Shown: positions 28,318-38,180, counted from the stretch's first letter. The stretch: 64,000 nt of DNA from Glycomyces buryatensis (GCF_004912275.1 NZ_STGY01000067.1:119108-183107), one strand, 5' to 3'. Notes: generated from the sequence alone by a model not told the origin. Numbers and translations: made by a program.

Positions 28318-29217
28318 TTACTCGTTGCCGCGGTCGCGGTGGTGGGTGTTGGCCGGGAAGCCGGCCGCCACGAGGCGCCTGGCGAGGTCCTCGGCGATGG
28401 CCACGCTGCGGTGCTTGCCGCCGGTGCAGCCGATCGCGATCGTCATGTACCGCTTGCCTTCCCGCTCGAAGCCGCCGGTCGTGCCCAGCAGCAGGGAGGC
28501 GTAGGTGTCCACGAATTCCTCGGCGCCGTCCTGGCCCAGCACGTAGTCCGAGACGTCCTTGTCGATCCCGGTGTGCTCGCGCAGGGACGGCACCCAGTAC
28601 GGGTTCGGCAGGAAGCGCACGTCGGCCACGTAGTCGGCGTCGCGCGGTACGCCGTACTTGAACCCGAACGACATGCAGGTGAACTGGATGCCCGGCGTCG
28701 AGGGCGCGAGGAAGGCCTCCTCGACCCTGGCGCGCAGCTGGTTCTCGTTCAGGTGCGTGGTGTCGAACAGGGTGTCGGCCGAGCCGCGCGCGGGTTCGAG
28801 CAGCTGCCGCTCGGCGGCGATGCCGTCGGCGAGCAGGCCGTCCCCCTGGAGCGGGTGGGCGCGCCGGACCTTTTCGAAGCGGCGGATGATCACGTCGTCG
28901 TCGGCGTCGACGAACACCAGGTGCGGTTTGAAGCCGGACTTGCGCAGGTCCTCTATGACGCCCACCAGGTCGGTCATGAACGCCCGCGAGCGCACATCCA
29001 GCACCATCGCGGTGCGTCTGACCTCGGCGCCGCCCGCGGCCGCGAGCTCGGCGGCCTGCCCCACCAGCGATTCGGGCAGGTTGTCGATGACGTAGTAGCC
29101 GACGTTCTCCAACGCGCGCGCCACCGTCGAACGCCCGCCACCGGAGATGCCGGTGACGATGACGAGTTCCAATTCGCTTCGGTCGTTCGAACCCGCATGC
29201 ACAGCTGCCACACCCAT
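28318..29217 (-). CDS. rapZ: RNase adapter protein RapZ
   Basis: A 299-residue P-loop protein of the RapZ/YvcJ family, which in E. coli binds small RNA and GlcN6P; in actinobacteria its role is less clear. The P-loop reads TGISGGGRSTVARALENVGY, with Arg replacing the usual Lys, as is frequent in actinobacterial members. The Walker-B-like FVDADDDVIIRRFEKVRRAHPL and the C-terminal FGFKYGVPRDADYVADVRFLPNP and GCTGGKHRSVAIAEDLA are family signatures. It is 155 nt upstream of yvcK and 81 nt downstream of uvrC. Confidence 0.96.
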   Translation of the reverse strand: MGVAAVHAGSNDRSELELVIVTGISGGGRSTVARALENVGYYVIDNLPESLVGQAAELAAAGGAEVRRTAMVLDVRSRAFMTDLVGVIEDLRKSGFKPHLVFVDADDDVIIRRFEKVRRAHPLQGDGLLADGIAAERQLLEPARGSADTLFDTTHLNENQLRARVEEAFLAPSTPGIQFTCMSFGFKYGVPRDADYVADVRFLPNPYWVPSLREHTGIDKDVSDYVLGQDGAEEFVDTYASLLLGTTGGFEREGKRYMTIAIGCTGGKHRSVAIAEDLARRLVAAGFPANTHHRDRGNE

Positions 29218-29298
29218 TAGTCAAGTATTCCCGAGATCGATCTTGTTGCCGCCGCAACACGGCGCCGAACTGACAAGGCTATAGCTACCACTCGAGTC

Positions 29299-31194
29299 TC
29301 AATCAGCGTTGTCGCCGGGATTACGCAAATGTGTCTGGATGGCCTCCGCCAGTTTCGGCCCGATCCCGGTCACCGCCTCCAGCTCGGACTGCTCGGCCTC
29401 GCGGATCTTCTTGACCGAGCCGAACTGCTTGAGCAGCGCGCGCCGCTTGGACTCGCCGAGCCCGGGTACCCCGTCGAGCGCCGAACCCACCAGGCGCTTG
29501 CGCCGGCGCTTTCGGTGCAGCGAGATCGCGAAGCGGTGGGCCTCGTCGCGGACGCGCTGCATCAGGTACAGGGTTTCGGAGGTGCGCGAGAGGATCACCG
29601 GGTACTCCTCGCCGGGCAGCCAGATCTCCTCCAGGCGCTTGGCGAGACCGGCCAGGTTGATCGTGTCGATGCCGAGCTCGGCGAACACCTGGTCGGCTGC
29701 CGCGACCTGCGGCTGCCCGCCGTCCACGACCAGGAGCTGCGGCGGGTAGTGGAAGCCCTTCTTCGGCTCGTCGTCCTCTTCGTCGCCGGCCGGGGAACCG
29801 GTCGGCTGCTCGTTCAGTTTCGACAGGCGGCGACGCAGGGTCTCCTGGAGCGAGGCCAGGTCGTCCTTGCGCTCCCCCTTGATGATGAAGCGGCGGTACT
29901 CGCTCTTGCGCGGCAGGCCGTCCTCGAACACCACCATCGACGCGACCACGTCGTCCCCTTGGGACTGCGACACGTCATAGCACTCGATGCGCAAGGGCGC
30001 CTCGGGAAGATCCAGGGCGTCGGCGAGCTCTTCGAGGGCCTTGGAGCGGGCGGTGAGGTCGCCGGCGCGCTTGAGTTTGTGCCGTTGAAGGGACTCGTTG
30101 GCGTTCTTCTCCACCGTCTCGGCCAGCGCGCGCTTGTCGCCGCGCCGGGGGACGCGCAGGTCGACCTTGGAGCCGCGCCGCTCGGAGAGCAGTTCGGCGA
30201 TGGCGTCGGCGTCCGAGGGCAGGGCCGGGACCAGGACCTCGCGGGGCACGACCTCGCCCTGCTCGCCGTAGAACTGGGTGCAGAAGCGCTCGACGAGGCC
30301 GGCGAGGTCGACCGGTTCGGGCTTTTCCACGACCCAGCCGCGCTGGCCGCGGATGCGGCCGCCGCGGACGTGGAAGACCTGGACGGCGGCCTGGAGCTCG
30401 TCGTCGGCGACGGCCATGACGTCGCAGTCGACGTCCTCGGCGAGGACGACGACCTGTTGTTCGAGGACTTTGTCCAGGGCGCCGAGGTCGTCCCTCAGGC
30501 GGGCGGCCTTCTCGAATTCGAGGTTCTCGGAGGCGGCCTGCATCTCGGCGATGAGCTGGCGGCGGATCGGGGCGGTGTCGCCGCCCATGAAGGCGCAGAA
30601 GCCGTTGACGAGCTCGCGGTAGTCCTCGGCGGAGATGCGCCCGACGCACGGGGCGGAGCACTTGCCGATGTCGGCGAGCAGGTTCGGGCGCCCGATCCGG
30701 TTGCAGCGCTTGAACTCGGTGTCGGTGCAGGTGCGGATGGGGAACACCCGGGTGAGCAGGTCGAGGGTCTGGCGAATGGCCCAGGCCGAGCCGAAGGGCC
30801 CGAAGTAGCGCACGCCCTTGCGGCGGGTGCCGCGCATGACCTGGGCGCGGGGGAACTCCTCGCCGACGGTGACGGCGAGCCAGGGGTAGGACTTGTCGTC
30901 CTTGAACATGACGTTGAACCGCGGATCGTATTCCTTGATCCAGGTCCATTCGAGCTGGAGGGCCTCGACCTCGGTGCCGACGACGGTCCATTCGACGCTG
31001 CGGGCGGTGTTGACCATCCGGCGGGTGCGCTCGTGGAGGCGGGTCTCGTCGGCGAAGTAGGAGTTGAGCCGGTTGCGGAGGTTCTTGGCCTTGCCGACGT
31101 AGATGACGCGGCGGCCCGAGTCCCGGAAACGGTAGACGCCGGGCTGGGTGGGAATGGTGCCGGGCGCGGGCCGGTAATCAACGCTCACAGGCAC
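29299..31194 (-). CDS. uvrC: Excinuclease ABC subunit C
   Basis: The dual-incision nuclease of nucleotide-excision repair. The 631-residue product has an N-terminal GIY-YIG domain ([26 protein letters not shown]), a Cys-rich segment ([32 protein letters not shown]), a UvrB-interacting region near residue 210, the RNase-H-like endonuclease half ([24 protein letters not shown]) and C-terminal HhH motifs ([21 protein letters not shown]). Start is GTG 31194; GTG 31188 is possible. No SOS box was seen upstream. Confidence 0.97.
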   Translation of the reverse strand: MPVSVDYRPAPGTIPTQPGVYRFRDSGRRVIYVGKAKNLRNRLNSYFADETRLHERTRRMVNTARSVEWTVVGTEVEALQLEWTWIKEYDPRFNVMFKDDKSYPWLAVTVGEEFPRAQVMRGTRRKGVRYFGPFGSAWAIRQTLDLLTRVFPIRTCTDTEFKRCNRIGRPNLLADIGKCSAPCVGRISAEDYRELVNGFCAFMGGDTAPIRRQLIAEMQAASENLEFEKAARLRDDLGALDKVLEQQVVVLAEDVDCDVMAVADDELQAAVQVFHVRGGRIRGQRGWVVEKPEPVDLAGLVERFCTQFYGEQGEVVPREVLVPALPSDADAIAELLSERRGSKVDLRVPRRGDKRALAETVEKNANESLQRHKLKRAGDLTARSKALEELADALDLPEAPLRIECYDVSQSQGDDVVASMVVFEDGLPRKSEYRRFIIKGERKDDLASLQETLRRRLSKLNEQPTGSPAGDEEDDEPKKGFHYPPQLLVVDGGQPQVAAADQVFAELGIDTINLAGLAKRLEEIWLPGEEYPVILSRTSETLYLMQRVRDEAHRFAISLHRKRRRKRLVGSALDGVPGLGESKRRALLKQFGSVKKIREAEQSELEAVTGIGPKLAEAIQTHLRNPGDNAD

Positions 31195-31223
31195 AAGGCT
31201 ATATCGCAGGTGTGACAGGACGG

Positions 31224-31264
31224 CCGCACCGCCGGACCGGAGGGGGTCCGGTCCGGCGGTGCGG
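31224..31264 (-). terminator. Intrinsic terminator of the RIO kinase gene
   Basis: A perfect 18-bp stem (31224-31241 with 31247-31264) around a 5-nt loop lies between the RIO kinase stop and the uvrC start. It has no long T-run. Confidence 0.8.
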
Positions 31265-31275
31265 GGTATCGACCA

Positions 31276-32202
31276 CTAAGGCCGTGCGGCGAGGGCGATG
31301 AGCTCCGCCAGAAGGTCGTCGACCTCGACGCGGTCCATGCCGCGAGCGGTGAACCAGGACCCCAGGTTCTCCACGTCCCGGTTCAGAAAACTCATTCCCA
31401 ACGGGTTGGCGTAGATGTCGACCACCTGCGGGAGGTCGAGGACGATCAGGCGGCCCTCGTGGACGACGGTGTTGTACGACGAGAGGTCGCCGTGCGCGAA
31501 GCCCAGCTCGACCATGAGCCGCAGCGCCTCGGCGGCCTGTTCCCACAGGTTTTCGAGCTCGGCCTCGTCGGGTTTGATCTCGGCCAGGCGCGGCGCGGCG
31601 GTGCGGCCGGTGCCGATGAACTCCATGATGACCTCGGTGCCGAGGATCTGCACCGGATAGGGCACCGGCACCCCCGCGTTGTAGAGGCGGGTGAGCGCCT
31701 CGAATTCGGCTGCGGCCCAGCGTCCCGCGGCCTGCTGGAGACCGAAGGTGGTGCGCTTGGCCATGGCGCGTGCGTCACGCGAACGCTTCGCGCCGCGCCC
31801 GGCGGTGTAGTCCCCGGCCCGGTTGAACTGCGTGTGCTCGGCGGTGCGGTACCGCTTGGAGGCGAGCACGGTGCTCCGGTCGGTGTCCGGCACGGCGCGC
31901 TCGATCAGGAAGACGTCGGCCTCCTTGCCGGTCTTGAGGACGCCGAGCTCGTAGTCGACGGCGCCCAGATCGGTGATAACCCACTCCGGCCACGGCTTGG
32001 GGCCGCGCTGGAGTGGTTCGGAATCGTCCCAGATCGACCAGCGGTCGCCGGTGGGCGGTCCGTCGTCTGCGGGGGCGTATTCCTCCTCGGAACGCATGGC
32101 CTCGTAGCGGGCCTGGTCCTCGGGAGAGAAGATCTCGGTCTTCTTGTTCTTGCGGCGACGAGTGGATTCGAACGTGGAAGTATCGCTGAAATTGCGTGGC
32201 AT
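31276..32202 (-). CDS. RIO1-family serine/threonine kinase
   Basis: A 308-residue RIO-family atypical kinase. After a basic, disordered N-terminus (RRRKNKKTEIFSPEDQARYE) it has LGVLKTGKEADVFLIERAV, the Lys-containing ASKRYR, the catalytic loop LGFAHGDLSSYNTVVHEG and the metal-binding VLDLPQVVDIYANP in place of the DFG motif. RIO kinases of archaea and eukaryotes act in ribosome maturation; the role of the bacterial branch is not defined. It is monocistronic: terminated by a strong hairpin and preceded by a 231-nt gap. That gap contains a possible 20-codon leader frame at 32309-32247. Confidence 0.9.
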   Translation of the reverse strand: MPRNFSDTSTFESTRRRKNKKTEIFSPEDQARYEAMRSEEEYAPADDGPPTGDRWSIWDDSEPLQRGPKPWPEWVITDLGAVDYELGVLKTGKEADVFLIERAVPDTDRSTVLASKRYRTAEHTQFNRAGDYTAGRGAKRSRDARAMAKRTTFGLQQAAGRWAAAEFEALTRLYNAGVPVPYPVQILGTEVIMEFIGTGRTAAPRLAEIKPDEAELENLWEQAAEALRLMVELGFAHGDLSSYNTVVHEGRLIVLDLPQVVDIYANPLGMSFLNRDVENLGSWFTARGMDRVEVDDLLAELIALAARP

Positions 32203-32433
32203 GGGTGCCGAGCTCCTGTGGAGACGTCCGGCGGCACGCGTTCAGATCAGAGCGAGCCGACGGGAGGTGAACTGAGAATCGAGACACGGGAAAGCACAAC
32301 GACAGTCATCAGTACACACCTCCAAACGCTCTGCGGCCCTTAGCTACTCAGATGAGCCCGGGCGAACTCCAATGACAATAACGGCCGACCCCGAATAGCG
32401 CAACTCCTTTTTTGCTGTGGCCTCCCACACGTC

Positions 32434-33231
32434 CTAGTGGCCGGCGGATTCGTAGCGTTTCAGGCCCGACCTGGCGACGAGAACCGTCAGGCCGAACAGG
32501 GCCGCCGCGACCAGCGGCGGGATCGCCAGCCAGCTGAGCGGGAGCTCTCCGGTGAGGATCTGGACCGGGATGAAGTTGACGAAGGCGAACGGGATCACCC
32601 AGATCATCGTGTTGCGGACCAGTTTGGGGTAGATGTTCAGCGGGAAGCGCGTCACGTTCTCCTGCACTTGGGCGCCCAGGAACGCGAAGACCACGGTGGG
32701 CCCCTTGAGCCAGAAGCTGGCGCAGCACAGCATCGAGATGATCGTCAGCTGCACGACCACGGCGCACAGGTAGAGGAGGACGGCGGCGGGAATGTACGCG
32801 GGCGAGATCCCCGCTCCGGTCCAGCCGACGACGAGCATGATCGAACCGGTGGTCAGGTTCGCCCCGGCCTGCATGCCGATCGCGCTGGCTCCCACTTGCA
32901 TCATCACCGGCGCGGGCCGGGTCATCAGGTAGTCGAGCTGCCCCGAGACGATCTCGGACGCGACCTGCCAGATCCCGTCCCAGCCGATCTCGGTCAGGGC
33001 GTCGGCCAGCACCATGAAGCCGATCAGCATCAGCATTTCGTGGAAGCCCCAGCCGCCGATGGAGCTGACATTGGCGAACACCACCGCGATGAACGAGACC
33101 TGCACGATCTGCTGGATGACGACGACCGCCGACATCGTCCAGAAGTCGGCCGGGTACTCGGTGATAGCGCGGAACTGCGCCGCGATGAGGCGGGTGTAGG
33201 TAGAGCTCGTTCGTTTCACGTCAGCCTCCAT
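32434..33231 (-). CDS. ABC-2-type permease, type B (B4)
   Basis: A 265-residue integral membrane protein with about six hydrophobic helices, resembling the PF06182/DUF990 ABC-2 permeases. Shared type-B marks are TEYPADFWTMSA near the N-terminus, GQLDYLMTRPAPVMMQVGASA in the first loop, FPLNIYPKLVRN, AFVNFIPVQILTGELPLSWL, and the terminal GLKRYESAGH. The start ATG overlaps the 3' end of A4 by 11 nt, so A4 and B4 are translationally coupled. It is the last gene of the array. It would form a heteromeric channel with A4, powered by the ATPase at 40268-41266, as no other ATPase is encoded in the array. Substrate unknown. Confidence 0.85.
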   Translation of the reverse strand: MEADVKRTSSTYTRLIAAQFRAITEYPADFWTMSAVVVIQQIVQVSFIAVVFANVSSIGGWGFHEMLMLIGFMVLADALTEIGWDGIWQVASEIVSGQLDYLMTRPAPVMMQVGASAIGMQAGANLTTGSIMLVVGWTGAGISPAYIPAAVLLYLCAVVVQLTIISMLCCASFWLKGPTVVFAFLGAQVQENVTRFPLNIYPKLVRNTMIWVIPFAFVNFIPVQILTGELPLSWLAIPPLVAAALFGLTVLVARSGLKRYESAGH

Positions 33232-34045
33232 GGATCGTGACGATCTTGACCGCTTTGCCCCAGAGGTAGCGGCCCAGGTACCACAGGGCGATCACCCAGG
33301 CGAGTTCGACGGCGATGAGGCCCAGCGCGCCGAGCTCGCCGACGCGGCCGAGGTAGATATTGGTCGGGGTCGTGGTGAAGTGGACGAACGGCAGGCACCA
33401 CGCGATCACCTGGAGCGGTTCGGGCATGAACGCCAAGGGCACCATCATTCCGGAGAAGAACGCGATGATCGTCTGCCTGGCCCACACGACGCCCTGGTAC
33501 CTGCGCGTCCAGAAGCAGAGCATGAGCGACAGGTAGATGACGTTCGCGACCAGCGGCACCATGAGCACGACGCTCAGCAGCGCCAGCGCCCCGGCGGTGA
33601 ACGACACCGGCGGCAGCGGGTCGAACAGCACCGTCGCGACCGCGACGCCGATGACGAGCGTGGGCAGGTTCGCCGCCAGCGCCCCGATGAATTCGGCCGC
33701 GCGGGCCCGCTGGTAGTCGACCGGTTTGAGCAGGTCGATCGAGACCATGCCGTCGAGGATGCGCTGGGCCTGCATCTCGGTGCCGCCGAAGGCGAGACCG
33801 GCGGTGACGAAGCCGATGATGTAGTAGGTCCGCATGGCGTCCCAGTCGTATCCGGCGATCGAGCCGCGCTCGGCGAGCACGGTGCTCCACAGCGCCAGGG
33901 CGGTCAGGAGTTCGGTGCCGCCGAGCAGCGTGCCGACGACCCAGTGCATGCGCCAGGCCAGGCGCCGTTTCAGGGAGGCGACCGCCAGGGCCAGGTCCAC
34001 CCGGGGAGAGTGTCCTCGCAGGGTGGTGAGGGATTGGGTCGTCAA
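33221..34045 (-). CDS. ABC-2-type permease, type A (A4)
   Basis: A 274-residue membrane protein, type A. Marks shared with A1-A3 are an N-terminal VDLALAVASLKRRLAWR, AGYDWDAMRTYYIIGF, LDGMVSIDLLKPVDYQRARAAEF, CFWTRRYQGVVWARQ, FFSGMMVPLAFMPEPLQVIAW, LPFVHFTTTPTNIYLGRV and the terminal VTIHGG. A4 is the most divergent A copy (LLKPVDY for LTKPVDF). The frame opens at TTG 34045, 1 nt after the B3 stop; an internal GTG at the VDLALA segment is an alternative start. It overlaps B4 by 11 nt. Confidence 0.83.
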   Translation of the reverse strand: MTTQSLTTLRGHSPRVDLALAVASLKRRLAWRMHWVVGTLLGGTELLTALALWSTVLAERGSIAGYDWDAMRTYYIIGFVTAGLAFGGTEMQAQRILDGMVSIDLLKPVDYQRARAAEFIGALAANLPTLVIGVAVATVLFDPLPPVSFTAGALALLSVVLMVPLVANVIYLSLMLCFWTRRYQGVVWARQTIIAFFSGMMVPLAFMPEPLQVIAWCLPFVHFTTTPTNIYLGRVGELGALGLIAVELAWVIALWYLGRYLWGKAVKIVTIHGG

Positions 34046-34046
34046 A

Positions 34047-34850
34047 TCAGTGTCCCGCCGATTCGTAGGTGCGCAGGCCGGCGCGCAGGATCAGGGCCAT
34101 GATCGCCAGGGCTACGAGGGCCGCCAGCGGTGGTGCGAGGGTCCAGACCATCGGGAGTCGTCCGGTGAGGATCTGCGCGGGGATGTAGTTGATGAAGGCG
34201 AAGGGCAGCCCGAAGGTCAAGAGTGCCTTGACCACGCCCGGGTAGATCTTGAGCGGGTAGTTGCCGACGTTGTTCTGCAGTTCGACCGCCGCGAACGCGA
34301 TCGGCGTCGCCCGTCCCCTGATCCAGAAGCAGATGCAGTTGAGCGAGGTGATGACCCCGATCTGAATGCCGATGGCGCTGACGAACAGGACCAGCGCGAT
34401 GCCGAGCGTGGCCGGGTCGAGTCCGAGGCCGACGCCGGTCCAGCCCACCCAGAGCATCACGATTCCGACGGCGATGTCGCCGAAGGCCTGGAGTCCGACG
34501 AAGCTGGAGGCGACCTGGGAGACGACCGGCGCGGGACGGGTGAGCCGGTAGTCCAGGTCGCCGTCGACGACCATGTGGCTGAGGTTCCAGATGCCGTCCC
34601 AGCCGATCGCGACGAACGCGCCGGACATTCTCATGTAGACGACCAGAATGAGCATTTCATGGAACGACCAGCCCGCGATCGAGTCGACGGCGCCGAACAG
34701 GACCGCCAGGAACGCGAACGTCGTGATCTGGTTGAACAGCCCGGAGACGGCCATGACCCAGAAGTCGGCCGGGTATTCCAGGATGGATCGGTATTGGGCC
34801 TTCAGGGAGCGGACGTGGATGGCAAAGCCGTGCTTGAGGTCAGCCGCCAT
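34047..34850 (-). CDS. ABC-2-type permease, type B (B3)
   Basis: A 267-residue type-B permease with about six membrane helices. It has LEYPADFWVMAV, GDLDYRLTRPAPVVSQVASS, YPLKIYPGVVKALLTFGLPFAFINYIPAQILTGRLP and the terminal GLRTYESAGH. Its ATG (MAADLKHG) overlaps the end of A3 by 11 nt, the same overlap as in pairs 2 and 4. It is the partner of A3 in the array. Substrate unknown. Confidence 0.85.
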   Translation of the reverse strand: MAADLKHGFAIHVRSLKAQYRSILEYPADFWVMAVSGLFNQITTFAFLAVLFGAVDSIAGWSFHEMLILVVYMRMSGAFVAIGWDGIWNLSHMVVDGDLDYRLTRPAPVVSQVASSFVGLQAFGDIAVGIVMLWVGWTGVGLGLDPATLGIALVLFVSAIGIQIGVITSLNCICFWIRGRATPIAFAAVELQNNVGNYPLKIYPGVVKALLTFGLPFAFINYIPAQILTGRLPMVWTLAPPLAALVALAIMALILRAGLRTYESAGH

Positions 34851-35628
34851 GGATGGTCACCTTCTTCACCGCGTGGTTCCAGATGAGTCGGGCCAGCCAC
34901 CACAGGGCGATCGCCCAGGCGGCCTCGGCGGCCAGCAGACCGAGCGCGCCGAGTTCGCTCACTCGGCCGAGGTAGATGCTGGCGGGGGTGGTGGTGAAGT
35001 GGACGAAGGGCAGCGCCCAGGCGATGACCTTGAGCCAGTCGGGGAAGAGCGCGACGGGCACGAGCATCCCGGAGAAGAACATCAGCACCGAGTCACGCGC
35101 CCAGACGATCCCCAGGAAGCGCCTGGTCCAGAAGCAGGCCAGCGTCCCGAGGTAGATGACCCCGAACGAGAGCGGAAAGACGAGGGCGATGCTCACCAGC
35201 GTGAGCGCACCGGCCAGTGGGGAGGCCGGGGCGGGGATTCCCGCGATCAGCGCGGCCGCGCCGATGGCGAACAGCGCGCCGGGGAGGGTCGCGAAGAGCC
35301 CGCCGATGAACTCGGCGGCGCGGGCCCGCTGGAAGTCGACCGGTTTGGTCAGGTCCACCGCCACGAGCCCGTCCAGGATGCGCTGGGCGATGAGCCAGTC
35401 CCCCGAGCCGACGGTGACCGTCATCGAGAAATACCCGATGATGAGGTAGCCGCGCATGGCGTACCAGTCGTAGCCGCCCACGGCTCCGTCGGCGAGCAGG
35501 CTCTCCCACAACGCGAGTGAGGCCAGGAGGCCGGCGCCGCCGATGACGACGGTGAAGATCCAGTTGCCGCGGTAGGCGATGCGGCGCAGGAAGGTGACGC
35601 GGGCGAGCGCGAGATCGACTCTGTTCAT
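34840..35628 (-). CDS. ABC-2-type permease, type A (A3)
   Basis: A 262-residue type-A permease: MNRVDLALARVTFLRRIAYRG, GGYDWYAMRGYLIIGYFS, LDGLVAVDLTKPVDFQRARAAEF, CFWTRRFLGIVWARDSV, FFSGMLVPVALFPDWLKVIAW, LPFVHFTTTPASIYLGRV, terminal VTIHGG. It begins 1 nt after the B2 stop and overlaps B3, so ribosomes probably pass directly between the genes. The short N-terminus supports the view that the longer N-termini of A2 and A4 are dispensable extensions. Confidence 0.85.
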   Translation of the reverse strand: MNRVDLALARVTFLRRIAYRGNWIFTVVIGGAGLLASLALWESLLADGAVGGYDWYAMRGYLIIGYFSMTVTVGSGDWLIAQRILDGLVAVDLTKPVDFQRARAAEFIGGLFATLPGALFAIGAAALIAGIPAPASPLAGALTLVSIALVFPLSFGVIYLGTLACFWTRRFLGIVWARDSVLMFFSGMLVPVALFPDWLKVIAWALPFVHFTTTPASIYLGRVSELGALGLLAAEAAWAIALWWLARLIWNHAVKKVTIHGG

Positions 35629-35629
35629 G

Positions 35630-36433
35630 TCAGTGACCTGCCGAATCGTAGGCGCGCAGTCCCGCGCGGAATACCAATACCGCGAGGGCGACCGCGGCGG
35701 CCGCGGCCAGCGGCGGGCCGATCAGCCACCACCAGGGGAGCCGCCCGGTGAGGATCTGCACCGGGATGAAGCTCGCGAACGCCAGGGGCAGACCGAAGGT
35801 CAGCAGCATCCGAACCACGGCGGGATAGACCGTCAGCGGGAACCGCAGGACCTCCGACTGCATATCGAGGAGCAGGAACGCCAGCATCGGGTGGCGGCCC
35901 TTGATCCAGAAATTCGCGGCGTTCGAGCAGGTCAGCATGGCGATCTGGAAGACGATCGCGCTGGCGAACAGGAGGACGGCGATCGGTATGAGCGCCGGGC
36001 TCAGGCCAGCGCCGATCCACCCGAAGGCGAACATCGCCAGCCCGAGGCCCACCTCGCCGAACGCCTGCATCCCGACGCGGCTGGAGCCGATCTGGAGGGC
36101 GACCGGGGCGGGCCGGGTGATCCGGTAGTCCAGGCCGCCGTCGATGACGAGTCCGCTGAGCCCCCACATGCCGTCCCACACCAGCGCGTTCGAGGCGGCC
36201 GCGACCTTCAGGAACGCGGCCAGCACCAGCATCTCGTGGTAGTTCCAGCCGCCGATCGCGTTGACGTTCGCGAACAGGATCGAGATGAAGCCGAACTGGA
36301 TGATCGTCCAGATGCTTCCGGTGGTGGCCATGATCCAGAAGTCGGCCTGGTACTCCAGCATGGACCGGTAGTTGGCGCCCAGCGACCGGCCGTAGACGGC
36401 CAATGCGTGCCGCATGTCGAATTCAGCCTCCAT
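35630..36433 (-). CDS. ABC-2-type permease, type B (B2)
   Basis: A 267-residue type-B permease: MEAEFDMRHALAVYGRS, LEYQADFWIMATT (Gln for the usual Pro), GGLDYRITRPAPVALQIGSS, FPLTVYPAVVRMLLTFGLPLAFASFIPVQILTGRLP and terminal GLRAYDSAGH. The ATG lies inside the last codons of A2 (11-nt overlap). It is the partner of A2; substrate unknown. Confidence 0.85.
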   Translation of the reverse strand: MEAEFDMRHALAVYGRSLGANYRSMLEYQADFWIMATTGSIWTIIQFGFISILFANVNAIGGWNYHEMLVLAAFLKVAAASNALVWDGMWGLSGLVIDGGLDYRITRPAPVALQIGSSRVGMQAFGEVGLGLAMFAFGWIGAGLSPALIPIAVLLFASAIVFQIAMLTCSNAANFWIKGRHPMLAFLLLDMQSEVLRFPLTVYPAVVRMLLTFGLPLAFASFIPVQILTGRLPWWWLIGPPLAAAAAVALAVLVFRAGLRAYDSAGH

Positions 36434-37247
36434 GAATCGTGACCTTCTTGACCGCGCGACGCCAGATCAGGCGCGCGATCACCCACATGGCGACCACCCA
36501 CGCCAACTCGAGGGCGATGAGTCCCAGCGCCCCGGCCGTGCCGACGCGGCCGAGGTAGATGCTGCTGGGAGTCGCGGTGAAATGGGCGAACGGCAGGGAC
36601 CAGGAGACGGCCTGGAGCCAGCCGGGCATGAGCGCGAGAGGCACCATCATTCCGGAGAAGAACGTCAGGAATCCGTCCTTGGCCCATTGGATGCCGTGGT
36701 AGCGGCGGGTCCAGAAGCAGAGCAGCACCGACAGGTAGCTGATTTCGAACGCCAGCGGGAAGATGAACAGGATGCTGACGGCGGTGAGGACGGCCGCGGT
36801 CGCGGAGACCGGCGGCTGCGGGTCGAACCAGAACCAGGCCGCGACGGTGCCGAGGACCGCGGTGGGCACCACCGAGGCCATGCTGCCGACGTATTCGGAG
36901 GCGCGGGCCCGCTGGAAGTCGACCGGCTTGGTCAGGTCGATCGCGACGAGCCCGTCGAGGATGCGGACTGCCATGTCCCAGTCCGAGCCGCCCCAGGCGA
37001 TCGTCGCGGTCAGGAACCCGATGATGAGGTAGGCGCGCATGGCGGCCCAGTCGTAGCCGCCGACCTGGCCGTCGCCGATGATGCTCTGCCAGACGACCAG
37101 GCCCGCCAGCAGCGGCCAAGCACCGCCGGCTATCGAGAAGATCCAGGTGGTCTTGTAAGCGAGTTTGCGTTTGAGGGAGAGGACCGCGAGGGCGCGGTCC
37201 ACAGAAAACGGATGCCCGCGGCGGACGGGGGACGCGGCTACGGTCAT
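36423..37247 (-). CDS. ABC-2-type permease, type A (A2)
   Basis: A 274-residue type-A permease: FSVDRALAVLSLKRKLAYK, GGYDWAAMRAYLIIGFLTATIAWGG, LDGLVAIDLTKPVDFQRARASEY, CFWTRRYHGIQWAKDG, FFSGMMVPLALMPGWLQAVSW, LPFAHFTATPSSIYLGRV, terminal VTIHGG. Its ATG at 37247 follows the B1 stop by 1 nt, so the run continues directly from pair 1 to pair 2. About six membrane helices; substrate unknown. Confidence 0.85.
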   Translation of the reverse strand: MTVAASPVRRGHPFSVDRALAVLSLKRKLAYKTTWIFSIAGGAWPLLAGLVVWQSIIGDGQVGGYDWAAMRAYLIIGFLTATIAWGGSDWDMAVRILDGLVAIDLTKPVDFQRARASEYVGSMASVVPTAVLGTVAAWFWFDPQPPVSATAAVLTAVSILFIFPLAFEISYLSVLLCFWTRRYHGIQWAKDGFLTFFSGMMVPLALMPGWLQAVSWSLPFAHFTATPSSIYLGRVGTAGALGLIALELAWVVAMWVIARLIWRRAVKKVTIHGG

Positions 37248-37248
37248 T

Positions 37249-38043
37249 TCAGTGACCCGCCGAATCGTAGGCGCGAAGTCCGGCTCGGTACACCAAGGCG
37301 GCCAAGCCGATCGAGAAGACCGCGGCCAGCGGCGGGCCGACGATCCACCAGGTGGAGGCGCGACCGGTGAGGACCTCCACCGGCACGAAGTTGACGAAGG
37401 CGAGGGGCACCACGAAGGTCACGAAGGCCTTGACGCCGAAGGGGAAGATCTTCAGGGGCATGCTCATCGTCTTGCCCTGCAAGTCGACCAGGAGGAACGC
37501 GATGTAGGACCCGGTGCCCTTGATCCAGAAGTTCGCCCCGCAGGCCGCCGTCACCAGCCCGAGGTTGATGGCCGCCGCGCAGGCGACGAAGAGGACCGCG
37601 GCCGGAATGAACGCCGGGCTCACCCCGGCGGCGATCCAACCGTAGACCAGCATGGCGGTGCCCAGGGCGAACTCGCCGACTCCCTGCATGCCGATGTGGG
37701 CGCTGGCGACCTGGATGAGCACGGGGGCGGGCCTGGTGATCCGGTAGTCCATGTCGCCCTTGATGACCATCGACCCCGTGCTCCAGGCGCCGTCGGACAG
37801 GAGCGCATTGGCCCCGGCGGCGAGACCCAGGAATCCCGCCAGCATGAGCATTTCCGGGAACGCCCACCCGGCCAGCACGGGGACCTGGGAGAACAGGACC
37901 GACAGGAAGGCGAACTGGAGGATCTGCCAGAACGCGCCCGATGCGGCCATGATCCAGAAGTCGGCCGGATACTCCACGATGGCGCGGAGCTGGGCGACGA
38001 TCGAGCGGCGGTAGACGCCGCCGGCGTGCGCTATTGCGGTCAT
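37249..38043 (-). CDS. ABC-2-type permease, type B (B1)
   Basis: A 264-residue type-B permease from ATG 38043 (MTAIAHAGGVYRRSIVAQL): VEYPADFWIMAASG, GDMDYRITRPAPVLIQVASAH, MPLKIFPFGVKAFVTFVVPLAFVNFVPVEVLTG, terminal GLRAYDSAGH. Upstream is CACGGAGG, which serves as ribosome site and duplicates the last codons of A1. Unlike the other B genes it does not overlap its A partner, because a TnpB element lies between them; it may therefore rely on read-through or on transcription from the element. Confidence 0.85.
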   Translation of the reverse strand: MTAIAHAGGVYRRSIVAQLRAIVEYPADFWIMAASGAFWQILQFAFLSVLFSQVPVLAGWAFPEMLMLAGFLGLAAGANALLSDGAWSTGSMVIKGDMDYRITRPAPVLIQVASAHIGMQGVGEFALGTAMLVYGWIAAGVSPAFIPAAVLFVACAAAINLGLVTAACGANFWIKGTGSYIAFLLVDLQGKTMSMPLKIFPFGVKAFVTFVVPLAFVNFVPVEVLTGRASTWWIVGPPLAAVFSIGLAALVYRAGLRAYDSAGH

Positions 38044-38180
38044 CGGATTGCCTCCGTGGACACTCCGGCCTTCCGGCCGGGAAGGATACGAGCTCCTGCG
38101 GCGCAGATCGAGGAGAGGCGAACGTGTCGCCTTCGCCGACCGACCACCCCGGAATCCGGTTTGCGAGACTTGTACGTACA

